A DNA stretch of 64,000 nucleotides from Polaribacter cellanae. GTDB taxonomy: Bacteria; Bacteroidota; Bacteroidia; Flavobacteriales; Flavobacteriaceae. The stretch lies in NCBI RefSeq assembly GCF_017569185.1, contig NZ_CP071869.1:2408001-2472000 (forward strand), in the 5' to 3' direction. Of this stretch, positions 41,361 through 50,557 are shown piece by piece. The notes below the pieces were generated by a model. That model did not search any database, was not told the origin of the DNA, and saw only the letters and a list, made by a program, of their open reading frames with translations. A program made the translations under genes and the position numbers. The first letter of the stretch is position 1. The number at the start of each line of letters is the position of its first letter.

Positions 41361-43922
41361 TTAAAAAATATATTTTACATTTAAAAAAGAATAAAAAGGA
41401 ATTAATGGTACAGATTCTTCTGAAAAGAAAAAAGAATTACTTTCTTGATACGAAAAACTATTTTCATTAAGTAAATTATTTACACTTAAACTGTAAGAAA
41501 AATTACTATTTTTTGGTGAATAATTTATATCGAAATTAATTAGGTTATAATAATTTTTATTTACTTTATAAATCGCTCCATTTAAATTTAAAGAAGTTGC
41601 TTTATTAAAATTATAATCTAGGTTTAATACTATGTTTTTAGAGTTAAAAGAAAAATTAGTATCGTAAACCTTTTGGGATTGTTTATTGTACTCTAAAAAT
41701 AAATTAAAATTAAATTTAGACGAAAAATAAGATGTTATTTCAAAATTATATAAACCTACATATGTGTTACTTAATTCGTTAATATTACCTCCTAAGGGTA
41801 ATTTAGAAAAGGTTTGTAAAGTTTTAATATTAAAACCAATATCAATAGAATTTACTAAAAAAATAAGTTGTTCTTTAAACGTTAAAAACTCTCCTTTTTT
41901 ATCAACAATAGAAACATTATTAAAGTTTATATTATCTGTAAATTTATATTCTTGTAATAAAAAGGAATTTGCTACTTTATAAGCGATAGAAAACTCGTTA
42001 TTAAAAGTTCTTAATTTATTTTTATGGTTTATTTGAAACTTAAATAAATGATAATTTAAAGAATTAAAAAAAGTGCTCCCTTTTCTAAATGTATTATTAT
42101 TGGAAAGATAATAGTTTGGTAAAAAGTTTCGATTCGATAAAAACTCTTGTTTTTTTGAATGAAAAAGAGTTATATCGCCCAAAAACTTAGTATCTAACTT
42201 AATATTGTAATTAACAGCATTTTGTTTAAAATTATTTAGTTTAAAAAAAGTAGTATTTAATTTAGCTGTTAGTCTGGTTTTTCTTGAAACGTTATATATT
42301 AGAGAAGGTATAATATTAATTTCATTTCTATTAAAGGTAATATTATTCTCAAATAAACTATTATTGGGTGTTAAAAATGTAGAAAAATCTTCTTTGTTTG
42401 TTTTATATTGTATAGCAATATTACTTTTTAGTTTTTTATTCAAATAATAACTAATATTTGTTTTAATATCTAAAAAGGCAAATTTATTTTCTATATTTTG
42501 GTTTATTTGTTCGTTACTATTTAAAAAATTAGCAAGAATATCTGATTTTATTGTACTTTTTTCATTCAATTTAGAAATACCAAACTTAATCTCGTTATTT
42601 AAAACAGTTCTATTACCAAGGTCATAAGTATATTGGAAATAATTTAAAAAAGAGGTTTCATTATTTTTATAGATATCATTTATTATTGAATTGGTAGTAT
42701 TAAAATCTGTAAGCGTATTAAAATTATTAGCACCAATTTTATACTTAAATTTGTTTATAAAATAACTTTTTTTTAAATTATTTGACTTTATTTCACCTTC
42801 ACCAAAAAATAAATTGTTTCTATTGTTTAAATTGTTGTTTTCTATAAAAGATGCACCTTCCTGTAAAAAATAGTTAATGTTATTTGTTATTTGTTGCTTT
42901 TGTTTATCAATACCAATAAAAGCAGTACCTCTAAAAGTAATATTTTTAAACTTTTTATTTATTAGAAATGTGTTGCTAAACGCTTTATTAAAATTTGTGG
43001 CTTTATCTGGTAATATGTTAGAAAATGTTTTAAGGCTGTATAGTGCATTATTTTCTAAATCAGTATTATTTTCGCCAAATATTATGGGTACTGCTTTATT
43101 TCCTAGAGAAGAATAGCTTAAAAAGTCTAAAAATTTTATTTCTCTTCTTAACAGCCCTAAATTTAACGACTCTTTTAGTCTTAGTTCTTTTTCTACATCA
43201 CTTCCATATCCTAAATTAATATTACCAAACCATACATTTTTAAAAGTATTTTTTACTTTTAAATTCAAGGCAATTTTATCTGATTTTTGATTTTTTTTAA
43301 GCACCGTATTTTCTTCAAAATTTTTTAAAACTTGTATATCTTCAATAACAGCTGTTCTTAAATTTTTAGAGATAAATGTATATTGGTTATTTGCTAAATC
43401 TTCGCCATCAATTAAAATTTTTTCTATCTCTTTATTCCAATATTTTATTTTCCCTTCTTTATCAATAGAGATACCTGGTATTTTTTTAAGTGTTTTCTCT
43501 ACACTTTCATTTTCTTTAATCGCATATTTTTCTATATGTAAATTCAAAGTGTCTTTATTTCTTGTATTTGTATTGATAACAATTTCATTTAAGATCTCTA
43601 TTTTAGGGGTTAAATGAAATATTATTTTACTGTTTTTTTTTAATAACATTTTTTCTTCATTATAAATTAAAGAAGAAGCTTTTATAAATAAAGAATCGTT
43701 TGTAGGTTTTAAGGTAAAATTAAACTCTCCTTTGTTACTCGTATATTGGTAATCTAACATTTCGTTTGTTTTTGTAACAATAGAGATTAGAATATTAGAA
43801 ATTGGTTTATTTTCTTCGTTTACCACCAAACCCTGCACTTTAACTTCTTGTGTAAAAGCAGTATAAAAAAAGAAAACAAATAAAAAAGTTGGTAGTTTCA
43901 TAAAAATGTTGTAAGTATGCAT
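41361..43922 (-). CDS. TonB-dependent receptor-like outer-membrane protein with carboxypeptidase-regulatory domain
   Basis: An 853-residue outer-membrane protein. After a signal region (FLFVFFFYTAFTQE) comes a CarboxypepD_reg-like domain (about 25-105, VQGLVVNEENKPISNILISIVTK), a plug-like part (about 120-225, with EKTLKKIPGISIDKEGKIKYWNKEIEKILIDGED) and a barrel rich in Asn and Phe that ends in FLNVKYIF. It resembles the barrels paired with GLPGLI proteins. No STN domain is seen, so it is not part of a sigma/FecR loop. Substrate is unknown. Operon with the GLPGLI gene. Confidence 0.88.
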   Translation of the reverse strand: MHTYNIFMKLPTFLFVFFFYTAFTQEVKVQGLVVNEENKPISNILISIVTKTNEMLDYQYTSNKGEFNFTLKPTNDSLFIKASSLIYNEEKMLLKKNSKIIFHLTPKIEILNEIVINTNTRNKDTLNLHIEKYAIKENESVEKTLKKIPGISIDKEGKIKYWNKEIEKILIDGEDLANNQYTFISKNLRTAVIEDIQVLKNFEENTVLKKNQKSDKIALNLKVKNTFKNVWFGNINLGYGSDVEKELRLKESLNLGLLRREIKFLDFLSYSSLGNKAVPIIFGENNTDLENNALYSLKTFSNILPDKATNFNKAFSNTFLINKKFKNITFRGTAFIGIDKQKQQITNNINYFLQEGASFIENNNLNNRNNLFFGEGEIKSNNLKKSYFINKFKYKIGANNFNTLTDFNTTNSIINDIYKNNETSFLNYFQYTYDLGNRTVLNNEIKFGISKLNEKSTIKSDILANFLNSNEQINQNIENKFAFLDIKTNISYYLNKKLKSNIAIQYKTNKEDFSTFLTPNNSLFENNITFNRNEINIIPSLIYNVSRKTRLTAKLNTTFFKLNNFKQNAVNYNIKLDTKFLGDITLFHSKKQEFLSNRNFLPNYYLSNNNTFRKGSTFFNSLNYHLFKFQINHKNKLRTFNNEFSIAYKVANSFLLQEYKFTDNINFNNVSIVDKKGEFLTFKEQLIFLVNSIDIGFNIKTLQTFSKLPLGGNINELSNTYVGLYNFEITSYFSSKFNFNLFLEYNKQSQKVYDTNFSFNSKNIVLNLDYNFNKATSLNLNGAIYKVNKNYYNLINFDINYSPKNSNFSYSLSVNNLLNENSFSYQESNSFFFSEESVPLIPFYSFLNVKYIF

Positions 43923-43949
43923 TATTATTAACTATAAAACAAATTTATT

Positions 43950-44221
43950 ATAAAAAAATTAGTTTATTCTTTGGTTTTTGCACTTTTTATTGCTGGAAAT
44001 ATAAATGCAGTAACAAATATTGAGGTAAAGATAGAAAAACCGAACACGATTAAAATTGAAAAAATAAAAACGATTACTAAAATAGTTGATGGTAAAACCA
44101 TTTTTTTGTTAAATATAGAGGAAAATGTTTGGATGGAACAACGTTTACTTTTTCTGCTGATTCAAGAGAAGAAGCTCAAGGTTTTGTAAATGGATATTGT
44201 GCAGGAATTAGAAACCGATAA
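43950..44221 (+). pseudogene. Frameshifted gene for a small exported protein
   Basis: Reading KKLVYSLVFALFIAGNINAV, then VKIEKPNTIKIEKIKTITKI, gives a signal peptide and a mature start, but the first codon is ATA where ATG is expected. After DGKTIF the frame is lost in a run of seven T residues. Shifting one frame restores VKYRGKCLDGTTFTFSADS, REEAQGFVNGYCAGIRNR and a stop at 44219-44221, immediately before a terminator. The intact ancestor would be about 90 residues with two Cys. Family not recognised. One frameshift could be a sequencing error, but the lost start codon argues for decay. Confidence 0.65.
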
Positions 44222-44231
44222 CCAAATAATT

Positions 44232-44273
44232 AAAAGCACATTTTAAATAAATCATTTAAAATGTGCTTTTTTT
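44232..44273. terminator. Rho-independent terminator, 17-base stem
   Basis: AAAAGCACATTTTAAAT (44232-44248) pairs perfectly with ATTTAAAATGTGCTTTT (44254-44270), with T-runs on both strands. It serves both the damaged exported-protein gene and the converging dut gene. Confidence 0.88.
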
Positions 44274-44705
44274 TTAAACTCCAGTACTTCCAAAACCACC
44301 AGAACCACGTGCTGTTTCGCTTAAAACTTCAACTTCTGTCCAATTAACACGTTCGTGTTTTGCAATGATTAATTGCGCAATTCTTTCGCCATCATTCACC
44401 ACAAAATCTTCATTAGAAAGGTTTACTAAAATAACCCCAATTTCTCCACGATAATCTGCATCTACAGTTCCAGGAGCATTTAAAACGGTAATTCCTTTTT
44501 TTGAAGCCAAACCACTTCTGGGTCTTACTTGCGCTTCAAAACCAACAGGTAAAGCTATAAATAAACCCGTTTTAACAATGGCTCTTTCTAAAGGTTTTAA
44601 GGTGATTGCCTCGCTAATATTTGCTCTTAAATCCATTCCTGCAGCTCCTTCTGTTTCGTAATTTGGTGTTGCGTGTTTCGATTTGTTAATTATTTGTACT
44701 TTCAT
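44274..44705 (-). CDS. dut: Deoxyuridine 5'-triphosphate nucleotidohydrolase
   Basis: A 143-residue trimeric dUTPase, normal length. It converts dUTP to dUMP, supplying dTMP synthesis and keeping uracil out of DNA. All five motifs are visible: [43 protein letters not shown] and the C-terminal [12 protein letters not shown] -7-like box, TATATTTG on the minus strand (44730-44737), lies about 25 bases upstream. Confidence 0.97.
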   Translation of the reverse strand: MKVQIINKSKHATPNYETEGAAGMDLRANISEAITLKPLERAIVKTGLFIALPVGFEAQVRPRSGLASKKGITVLNAPGTVDADYRGEIGVILVNLSNEDFVVNDGERIAQLIIAKHERVNWTEVEVLSETARGSGGFGSTGV

Positions 44706-44777
44706 TTTTACTTAAAGTTAGATATGTAACAAATATAATAAAACAACAAAGGTTTCCTTAAAAGTTAATAGTTTTCT

Positions 44778-44785
44778 TACTTTTG
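44778..44785 (+). promoter_or_regulatory. -7 promoter motif TACTTTTG for gpsA
   Basis: Fits TAnnTTTG, 20 bases before the gpsA start. Confidence 0.4.
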
Positions 44786-44805
44786 ATTTTTCAAATGCAA
44801 CGATT

Positions 44806-45801
44806 ATGAACAAACAACCAAAAATAGCGGTTATAGGAGGTGGAAGTTGGGCAACAGCCATTGTAAAAATGCTAACAGAAAATTTAAATACAATTGGTTG
44901 GTATATGAGAAGTGCACAAGCGATTGAGCATATTAAAAAGAACAACCACAACCCTAAATATTTGCGTTCTGCAGAAATTGATGCCACAAAATTAGATTTA
45001 TCTAAAGACATTAATAGAACAGTTGCGAAATACGATATTTTAATTTTTGCAGTTCCTTCCGCTTTTTTAGTGAGCGAATTAGAAAAGTTAAACAAACCTT
45101 TAAAAGACAAAATTATTTTTTCTGCAATTAAGGGAATTGTGCCAGAAACAGGCTTAATTGTTGGCGAACATTTTAATAGAGAATACGATATTCCGTTCGA
45201 AAACATTGGTGTAATTACAGGTCCTTGTCATGCAGAAGAGGTTGCTATGGAACGACTTTCGTATTTAACTATTGCTTCTAGAGACGAACAAAAAGCAAAA
45301 CTAATTGGCAAAGCATTAAAAAGCTGGTATATAAAAACCAAAATTTCTGATGATATTATTGGAACAGAATATGCAGCCATGCTAAAAAATATTTATGCAG
45401 TTGCTGCAGGAATTGCCCATGGTTTGGGTTATGGCGATAATTTTCAGTCGGTTTTAATGAGCAACGCAATTCGCGAAATGAAACGTTTTATTAAAAAGGT
45501 ACACAAAATGAAACGTAACATTAACAACTCTGCTTATTTAGGCGATTTATTGGTTACAGGTTATTCCGTTTTTAGTAGAAACAGACAATTTGGAAACATG
45601 ATTGGAAAAGGATACACTGTAAAATCTGCCCAAATGGAAATGAGCATGATTGCAGAAGGGTATTATGCCACCAAAAGTGCCTTTAAAATAAAGCAAGAAA
45701 ATGGTGCAAAAACTCCCATTATAGAAGCTGTTTACAATGTTTTATATGCTGATAAAGATGCTAAAAAAGAATTTAAAAAATTGACAAATAAGTTGGATTA
45801 A
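44806..45801 (+). CDS. gpsA: Glycerol-3-phosphate dehydrogenase [NAD(P)+]
   Basis: A 331-residue GpsA that reduces dihydroxyacetone phosphate to sn-glycerol-3-phosphate for phospholipid synthesis. The nucleotide loop is IAVIGGGSWATAIVKML (near 5-21). Then come IFAVPSAFLVSEL, the substrate-site block SAIKGIVPETG and GVITGPCHAEEVAMERL, and the catalytic Lys region YAAMLKNIYAVAAGIAHGLGYGDN. A membrane-type glpD lies at 50.6 kb, so both directions of this reaction are encoded in the window. Confidence 0.96.
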   Translation: MNKQPKIAVIGGGSWATAIVKMLTENLNTIGWYMRSAQAIEHIKKNNHNPKYLRSAEIDATKLDLSKDINRTVAKYDILIFAVPSAFLVSELEKLNKPLKDKIIFSAIKGIVPETGLIVGEHFNREYDIPFENIGVITGPCHAEEVAMERLSYLTIASRDEQKAKLIGKALKSWYIKTKISDDIIGTEYAAMLKNIYAVAAGIAHGLGYGDNFQSVLMSNAIREMKRFIKKVHKMKRNINNSAYLGDLLVTGYSVFSRNRQFGNMIGKGYTVKSAQMEMSMIAEGYYATKSAFKIKQENGAKTPIIEAVYNVLYADKDAKKEFKKLTNKLD

Positions 45802-46030
45802 ATCTTTCATCAATTTTTTAGTTACCTAAAATTAAAAACGTTCTGGATTTTTTATTGAATATATAAGGTTAAATAGTAAAAATATATTTAAGTCAAACTT
45901 TTTTCAAGTACCAAGAGTTTTTTGGCTAAAGCTATCTGTATAATTTATTCATAACATCCACCTAAAGCTAGATGCAATTAACAGAAATTGTTTATTTTTG
46001 AACATTATTATGTTTTATTAAACAATTACT

Positions 46031-46690
46031 ATGAAAACAATACAAGAAGTTGTAGAAAGCACCATTAGAAAAACACCATTTATAGAAGAAGCGCTCAACG
46101 AAAAATTAATAAACGTTTCTTCTTTAGCAAGAATTATTCTACCAGAAGTTTCTGCTTTATTAAAGAAAGATGTAAAGGTTGGTGCAGTAATGATGGCAAT
46201 TAACAGACTTTCTCCAGCAAGTGAATTACGAATTCGTAAAAACATAAAAAAGTTGGCCTTAGATTTGGGAGATGTAATTGTACGATCCGACTTGTGTGAT
46301 TTTACATTTAAAAATACGACTTCACTCTTAAAAGAAATTGCAAAATTTTTAAACAAATCTTCCGAAAGTTCAGATTATTTTTTAACAGTTTCGCAAGGAA
46401 TTTTCGAAACAAATATTGTTACCAGTAAAAATTTACAGCCTTTTGTAAAAAACATTTTTAAAAAAGAAATGTTAATTTCTAGTGTTTTAAATTTAGCTTC
46501 TATTACTATTAAATTACCAAAACAAAACCAAGAACAATCTGGTATTTACTACTTTATTTTAAAGCAATTGGCTTGGGCAGATATTCCATTACAAGAAATT
46601 ATTTCTACGACTAACGAAATGACAATTGTGGTTAAAGAAGAAGACATCAACCAAACTTTTGCCATTTTAATGGATATGAAGTTGAGTTAA
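46031..46690 (+). CDS. ACT-like domain protein, aspartate-kinase-related
   Basis: A 219-residue cytosolic protein common in Flavobacteriaceae. An N-terminal helical part (VVESTIRKTPFIEEALNEKLI, then VKVGAVMMAINRLSP) reads like a wHTH, followed by an ACT-like arrangement at the C-terminus (YYFILKQLAWADIPLQEIISTTNEMTIVVKEEDINQTFAILMDM). Homologues are often labelled aspartate kinase by the ACT match, but the kinase domain is absent, so that label is wrong for this gene. An amino-acid-responsive regulator is inferred. A TATTTTTG box lies at 45993-46000. Confidence 0.7.
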   Translation: MKTIQEVVESTIRKTPFIEEALNEKLINVSSLARIILPEVSALLKKDVKVGAVMMAINRLSPASELRIRKNIKKLALDLGDVIVRSDLCDFTFKNTTSLLKEIAKFLNKSSESSDYFLTVSQGIFETNIVTSKNLQPFVKNIFKKEMLISSVLNLASITIKLPKQNQEQSGIYYFILKQLAWADIPLQEIISTTNEMTIVVKEEDINQTFAILMDMKLS

Positions 46691-46784
46691 AAAACTACAT
46701 TTCTGTTGCAATATGGGTTTTAATCCATTGAAAAATAATGTAAATACTGAATAAGTTTTAGCCAAACTATTCGATTTTTCATAA

Positions 46785-46822
46785 AAAAAGCATTCTTAGA
46801 TTTAACTCTAAGAACGCTTTCA
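46785..46822 (-). terminator. Rho-independent terminator on the minus strand
   Basis: AAAGCATTCTTAGA (46787-46800) pairs with TCTAAGAACGCTTT (46807-46820), one G-T pair. Read on the minus strand it ends in a T-run, so it serves the exported protein gene at 46842-47246. Confidence 0.75.
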
Positions 46823-46841
46823 ATATTATAATTTAAAAAAC

Positions 46842-47246
46842 CTACTTATTATTCGAAGCCAATACATTAGAATTTTTCTTCATTCTAATTTCATTTGCAT
46901 CGTAAAAATTGGTAATTCTTTTTACTTTTATTGTTTTATCTTTTGCAAGCCCAGTTTCTTGGTCGAAAAGCATTACATCTACCCATTTATAATGTACTAC
47001 AAATTTTTTACCAATTAAACTTTCATCAAATAAGCTAAGTTTGCTTGGAGATGCTTCATCTTCATCATGAAAAACAATCTCTTTACCCTTACTATCTACA
47101 AACCTAAAGTTGTCAGATACGTTTAAACCTTGGTAGGTTAATGTTAGTTTTTTCTCTGCAGAAGATTGTGCGTTTGTGTTCTGCGTAAATAATGTTATTG
47201 TTGCCACAATAAACAAATAGCTAACGTTTTTAAATAAATTTTTCAT
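46842..47246 (-). CDS. Small exported protein of unknown function
   Basis: A 134-residue exported protein when started at MKNLFKNVSYLFIVATITLF; the open frame continues 10 codons upstream into a Lys-rich stretch that is not signal-like. The signal ends near TQNTNAQSS. The mature part is small and beta-rich with no Cys (LTLTYQGLNVSDNFRFVDSKG, DVMLFDQETGLAKDKTIKVKRI). I do not recognise a family. It stands alone with its own terminator. Confidence 0.65.
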   Translation of the reverse strand: MKNLFKNVSYLFIVATITLFTQNTNAQSSAEKKLTLTYQGLNVSDNFRFVDSKGKEIVFHDEDEASPSKLSLFDESLIGKKFVVHYKWVDVMLFDQETGLAKDKTIKVKRITNFYDANEIRMKKNSNVLASNNK

Positions 47247-47608
47247 CTTGTTTCGTTTTTTGATTTTCACTTTCATTTTTTTGACAAAGAACTTTAAAAA
47301 AAGGATTGTCGGTTTTTATTTCTAATACAAATTACGATTAGAATTATTTTAAAAATGAACTCATTTAGAAATATTGTTATCTCAAAAAGTTGTAAGTAAT
47401 CGATTTAAGAAATCGTTAACAAAAAATTTAAACCCTTATTATATAGTGGTTTATATTTTATTATATTGATAAAAGAGGCATAACATAAACCTTTATAATA
47501 TAAAAAAAAAGAAAAAGTAGCTTCATAAATTATAAAATGAAACACTTTTAAAACATCATTGCTAAGTTGAAGTTTTGTAGATTTGTCGAGTATTAAAATG
47601 AGTATAAA

Positions 47609-48877
47609 TTGGCAAAACAAGATCCTTATGCAGCATTAAGAATAAAAGAATTTAATATTTTTTTATTTGTAAGATTTCTATTGGTTTTTGGGTGGTCTAT
47701 GCAATTTATTGTTATTGAGTGGCAAGTTTATTCAATTACAAAAGACCCACTTTCTTTAGGAATTATTGGTTTAATGGAAATAATACCTGCATTTTCAATG
47801 GCATTATTTGCAGGACATATTGTAGATCAAAGAGAAAAAAGAAACTTATTAGCCATTTGTATAGCCGCTTTTTCACTGATTAGTTTAGGCTTATTTTTAC
47901 TAACTACAGACAGCGTTTTACAAACGTGGTCTACCAATTCTATTTTATATTGTATTTATGGTTTGGTGTTTTTTGGCGGATTTTTACGTTCGTTTTTTGG
48001 CCCTACTATTTTCTCTTTAGTGGCGTTATTAGTTCCTAAAAAAATATACCATAATGCAGCAACTTGGAGCACAAGTACTTGGAAAACAGCCGCGGTTTCT
48101 GGAGCGCTTTTTGGAGGAATTTTTATAGGGAAAATAGGAGTCGACAAAACATTGTGGTTAGTTTTCATTTTGGTTTTTTTAGCTTTTATCTTCACTTTTT
48201 TAATTAAAAAGAAACCAATTTTAAATACAAAAATTGGCGAGCCAATGAAAGAAAGTTTAAAAGCAGGAGTACAATTCGTTTTTAATAATAAAGCCATTTT
48301 AGGGGTTTTAACGTTAGATATGATTGCTGTTCTTTTTGGAGGAACCGTAGCAATCTTATCCGTTTTTGCACAAGACGTTTTAAAAGTTGGCCCAGAAGGT
48401 TTTGGTATTTTAAACGCTTCTATTTCAATGGGAAGTATTGTAACCATGTTTTTAACAACCTATATTCCTATCAACAAAAATACAGGTAAAAAAATGTTAG
48501 CTTCTGTCTTTATATTTGGGTTAAGTATTATTGCTTTCGGATTATCATCTATTTTCTGGATAAGTGTTTTGGCCTTGTTTATTAGTGGAGCCGCAGATGG
48601 AATTTCGATGGTTATTAGACAAACAATTTTACAATTAAAAACGCCAGATGATATGAGAGGAAGAGTTTCCTCTGTAAACTCTATGTTCGTAGGTTCCTCT
48701 AACGAATTAGGTGCGTTTGAAAGTGGTTTAGCAGCGAAATTAATTGGGCCAGTTGCAGCAGTAGTTTTTGGCGGAACAATGACGTTAATTACAGTGGTTA
48801 CAATAGGAGCAATAAACCCTACTTTAAGAGAATTGGATTTAACAGCAGAAATTGAAGAAAATGAAAAAGAGGGTTAA
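47609..48877 (+). CDS. Major facilitator superfamily transporter, TTG start
   Basis: A 422-residue MFS protein of the enterobactin-exporter-like (MFS_3) type with about 12 membrane helices. Motif: the loop GHIVDQREKRNLLAICI after helix 2 corresponds to the MFS signature. FGGFLRSFFGPTIFSLVALLVP and the second-half MRGRVSSVNSMFVGSSNELGAFESG are typical of this group. The start is a TTG at 47609, because the frame has a stop just upstream and the nearby ATG at 47598 is out of frame. Substrate unknown; drug or siderophore efflux is usual. The preceding 330 bases hold no gene. Confidence 0.9.
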   Translation: MAKQDPYAALRIKEFNIFLFVRFLLVFGWSMQFIVIEWQVYSITKDPLSLGIIGLMEIIPAFSMALFAGHIVDQREKRNLLAICIAAFSLISLGLFLLTTDSVLQTWSTNSILYCIYGLVFFGGFLRSFFGPTIFSLVALLVPKKIYHNAATWSTSTWKTAAVSGALFGGIFIGKIGVDKTLWLVFILVFLAFIFTFLIKKKPILNTKIGEPMKESLKAGVQFVFNNKAILGVLTLDMIAVLFGGTVAILSVFAQDVLKVGPEGFGILNASISMGSIVTMFLTTYIPINKNTGKKMLASVFIFGLSIIAFGLSSIFWISVLALFISGAADGISMVIRQTILQLKTPDDMRGRVSSVNSMFVGSSNELGAFESGLAAKLIGPVAAVVFGGTMTLITVVTIGAINPTLRELDLTAEIEENEKEG

Positions 48878-48914
48878 GGTTATTTAAATTTTAAACATAT
48901 AAAAACTCACAAAC

Positions 48915-48961
48915 TGTCAGTTCGAATGAAATTCTTTTTTCAAGAATTTTGTATCGAGAAC
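48915..48961. repeat. Dispersed repeat fragment
   Basis: TGTCAGTTCGAATGAAATTC to TATCGAGAAC, an eroded copy of the intergenic repeat between the MFS and DUF547 genes. A 'cgagtaatttgtgaaattcgtg' phrase of the second repeat family follows at about 48972. Confidence 0.45.
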
Positions 48962-49002
48962 AAATATAAATTCGAGTAATTTGTGAAATTCGTGTCTAAA
49001 CT

Positions 49003-49764
49003 TTACTTCGGAATTTTTCTAAAATTTCCTAAACTTAACGTCCAATCATAATCGCCAAACTTTAATTTTTTAGGTTTTTTAGGCGTAATCTTATAATCTG
49101 CTAAAATTTGTCTTGCGCCACATAAACCTCCAAAATCTGCTCTAAACCAAGAAAATAAAGAGACCGATTTTGCAGTTCTTGTTTCCTTATTGTACGTTGT
49201 TTGTTCTTTTAAATACTCAGTCGTCATAAAATCGAACTCTTTATCTAAATCTTCTGGAGTAAATTTTGCAACTGGCGGACAACTTTTTGCACCACAGTTT
49301 AAGGCAAAATGAATTCTCCAATCGATATTTTTTACACGTAATTTACGTTCGTATTTCGGTCTAAAATACTTTCTTAGATATCCCCAACTTAATTTTACTC
49401 TTGATCTACGTAAAATATCGTGTTCAATTTCATCAAAAGACAATGTTTCACCAGCTATTTTTACTCTTGGTTTTTTAAAATATGCTCCTCTATCTTCATA
49501 TTCTTTAGGGTTTTCTGTTAAAGAAATTTGAATAAAAGAATTGTAAACATTTACCCAAAAGGCAATTTTTTGGTTATCGGTTTTCAACTGACTTGTTAAA
49601 TCTTCTAACGTGCTATTTGCAAGAATTTCAACTTGTTTGTTGTACGATTTTTTATCCATAATATTTTGCAATAAATCTTGCGAAACCTGTGAATAATTTA
49701 CTCTATCTTGCGCATTTAGGCTTAAAGTTGCTAAAAAAACGAGTGCTAAAAAAAACTGTTTCAT
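49003..49764 (-). CDS. DUF547 domain exported protein
   Basis: A 253-residue exported protein: signal MKQFFLALVFLATLSLNAQ, then DUF547, recognised by KIAFWVNVYNSFIQISL (near 64-80), LSFDEIEHDILRRSR (near 106) and RIHFALNCGAKSCPPVAKFTPE (near 147-168), with the conserved Cys pair. DUF547 has a papain-like fold of unknown substrate. It diverges from the TIGR04283 glycosyltransferase with only 22 bases between start codons, a pairing seen around arsenosugar genes. Confidence 0.9.
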   Translation of the reverse strand: MKQFFLALVFLATLSLNAQDRVNYSQVSQDLLQNIMDKKSYNKQVEILANSTLEDLTSQLKTDNQKIAFWVNVYNSFIQISLTENPKEYEDRGAYFKKPRVKIAGETLSFDEIEHDILRRSRVKLSWGYLRKYFRPKYERKLRVKNIDWRIHFALNCGAKSCPPVAKFTPEDLDKEFDFMTTEYLKEQTTYNKETRTAKSVSLFSWFRADFGGLCGARQILADYKITPKKPKKLKFGDYDWTLSLGNFRKIPK

Positions 49765-49786
49765 AAAAAAAGTCGTATGTTTAAGT

Positions 49787-50491
49787 ATGTTATTAAGTAT
49801 TATAATTCCTGTTTATAACGAACGAGAAAATCTTGTAAAAAGGTTGTCGTTTCTGTGTAAACAAACTAACAAATTTTCTATAGAAGTTATTGTTTCGAAT
49901 TCTCCAGAGACTTCAGACGATAGTTTAGAAATTTGTAAGAATTTCGATAAAGTTACATATTTTACAAGCGATAAAAAAGGAAGAGCAGCACAAATGAATT
50001 TTGGTGCCAGCAAAGCCAAAGGCGATGTTTTATTGTTTTTACATGCAGATGTGCAACTTCCTACGGATTTTTATCTGCAAATAAAAAATGCGATTGAAAC
50101 AGGAAATAAAGCAGGTTTTTTTGCTTATAAGTTCGATAAAGACACTCCTTTTTTAAAATTCAACAGTAAATTTACTACAAAAGACGGTTTGTTTTCTGGA
50201 GGTGGAGACCAATGTCAGTTTTTTACAAAAGAGACTTTTAAAGAATTAAATGGCTTTAACGAAGATTTTTGTATTATGGAAGATTTCGAAATAATTGGCA
50301 GAGTTCGAAAACAGAAAATTCCGTTTGCAATTATTCAGTCGAAAGCCACTGTAAGTGCAAGAAAGTATGAGCATAATTCTTGGTTAAAAGTAAATTTAAT
50401 TAACGGATATGTTTTTTTTAAATATAAGTTTGGTGCTTCACCCGAAAATTTGCGTAAAATTTATAAAAGTTTGTTGCGCGAAAGTGTATAA
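49787..50491 (+). CDS. TIGR04283 family glycosyltransferase (family 2)
   Basis: A 234-residue GT2-fold enzyme. Seen: MLLSIIIPVYNERENLVKRL, EVIVSNSPETSDDSLEIC, GRAAQMNFGASKAKGDVLLFLHADVQLP (the DxD-like ADV) and GDQCQFFTKETFKELNGFNEDFCIMEDFEIIGR (ED acceptor-site motif). This matches TIGR04283, named for neighbourhoods of the arsenosugar radical SAM gene arsS. No arsS, arsM or TIGR04282 gene is in the window, so an arsenosugar role is only suggested. Nothing else in its operon. Confidence 0.88.
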   Translation: MLLSIIIPVYNERENLVKRLSFLCKQTNKFSIEVIVSNSPETSDDSLEICKNFDKVTYFTSDKKGRAAQMNFGASKAKGDVLLFLHADVQLPTDFYLQIKNAIETGNKAGFFAYKFDKDTPFLKFNSKFTTKDGLFSGGGDQCQFFTKETFKELNGFNEDFCIMEDFEIIGRVRKQKIPFAIIQSKATVSARKYEHNSWLKVNLINGYVFFKYKFGASPENLRKIYKSLLRESV

Positions 50492-50557
50492 AGTAAAAAA
50501 GACCCTTCAGATTTTTAAAACTTAAAGGATCTGCAGACGTATAATTAAAAAAATCAA

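Noticed and set aside
44718..45206. Minus-strand open frame of 162 codons
   Set aside because: Antisense shadow of gpsA, whose plus-strand motifs are unmistakable.
47277..47608. Gene in the 330-base gap before the MFS gene
   Set aside because: The 71-codon minus-strand frame at 47405-47620 has no start context or recognisable pattern, and overlaps the MFS start.
47956..48447. Minus-strand open frame of 163 codons
   Set aside because: Antisense shadow of the MFS transporter gene.
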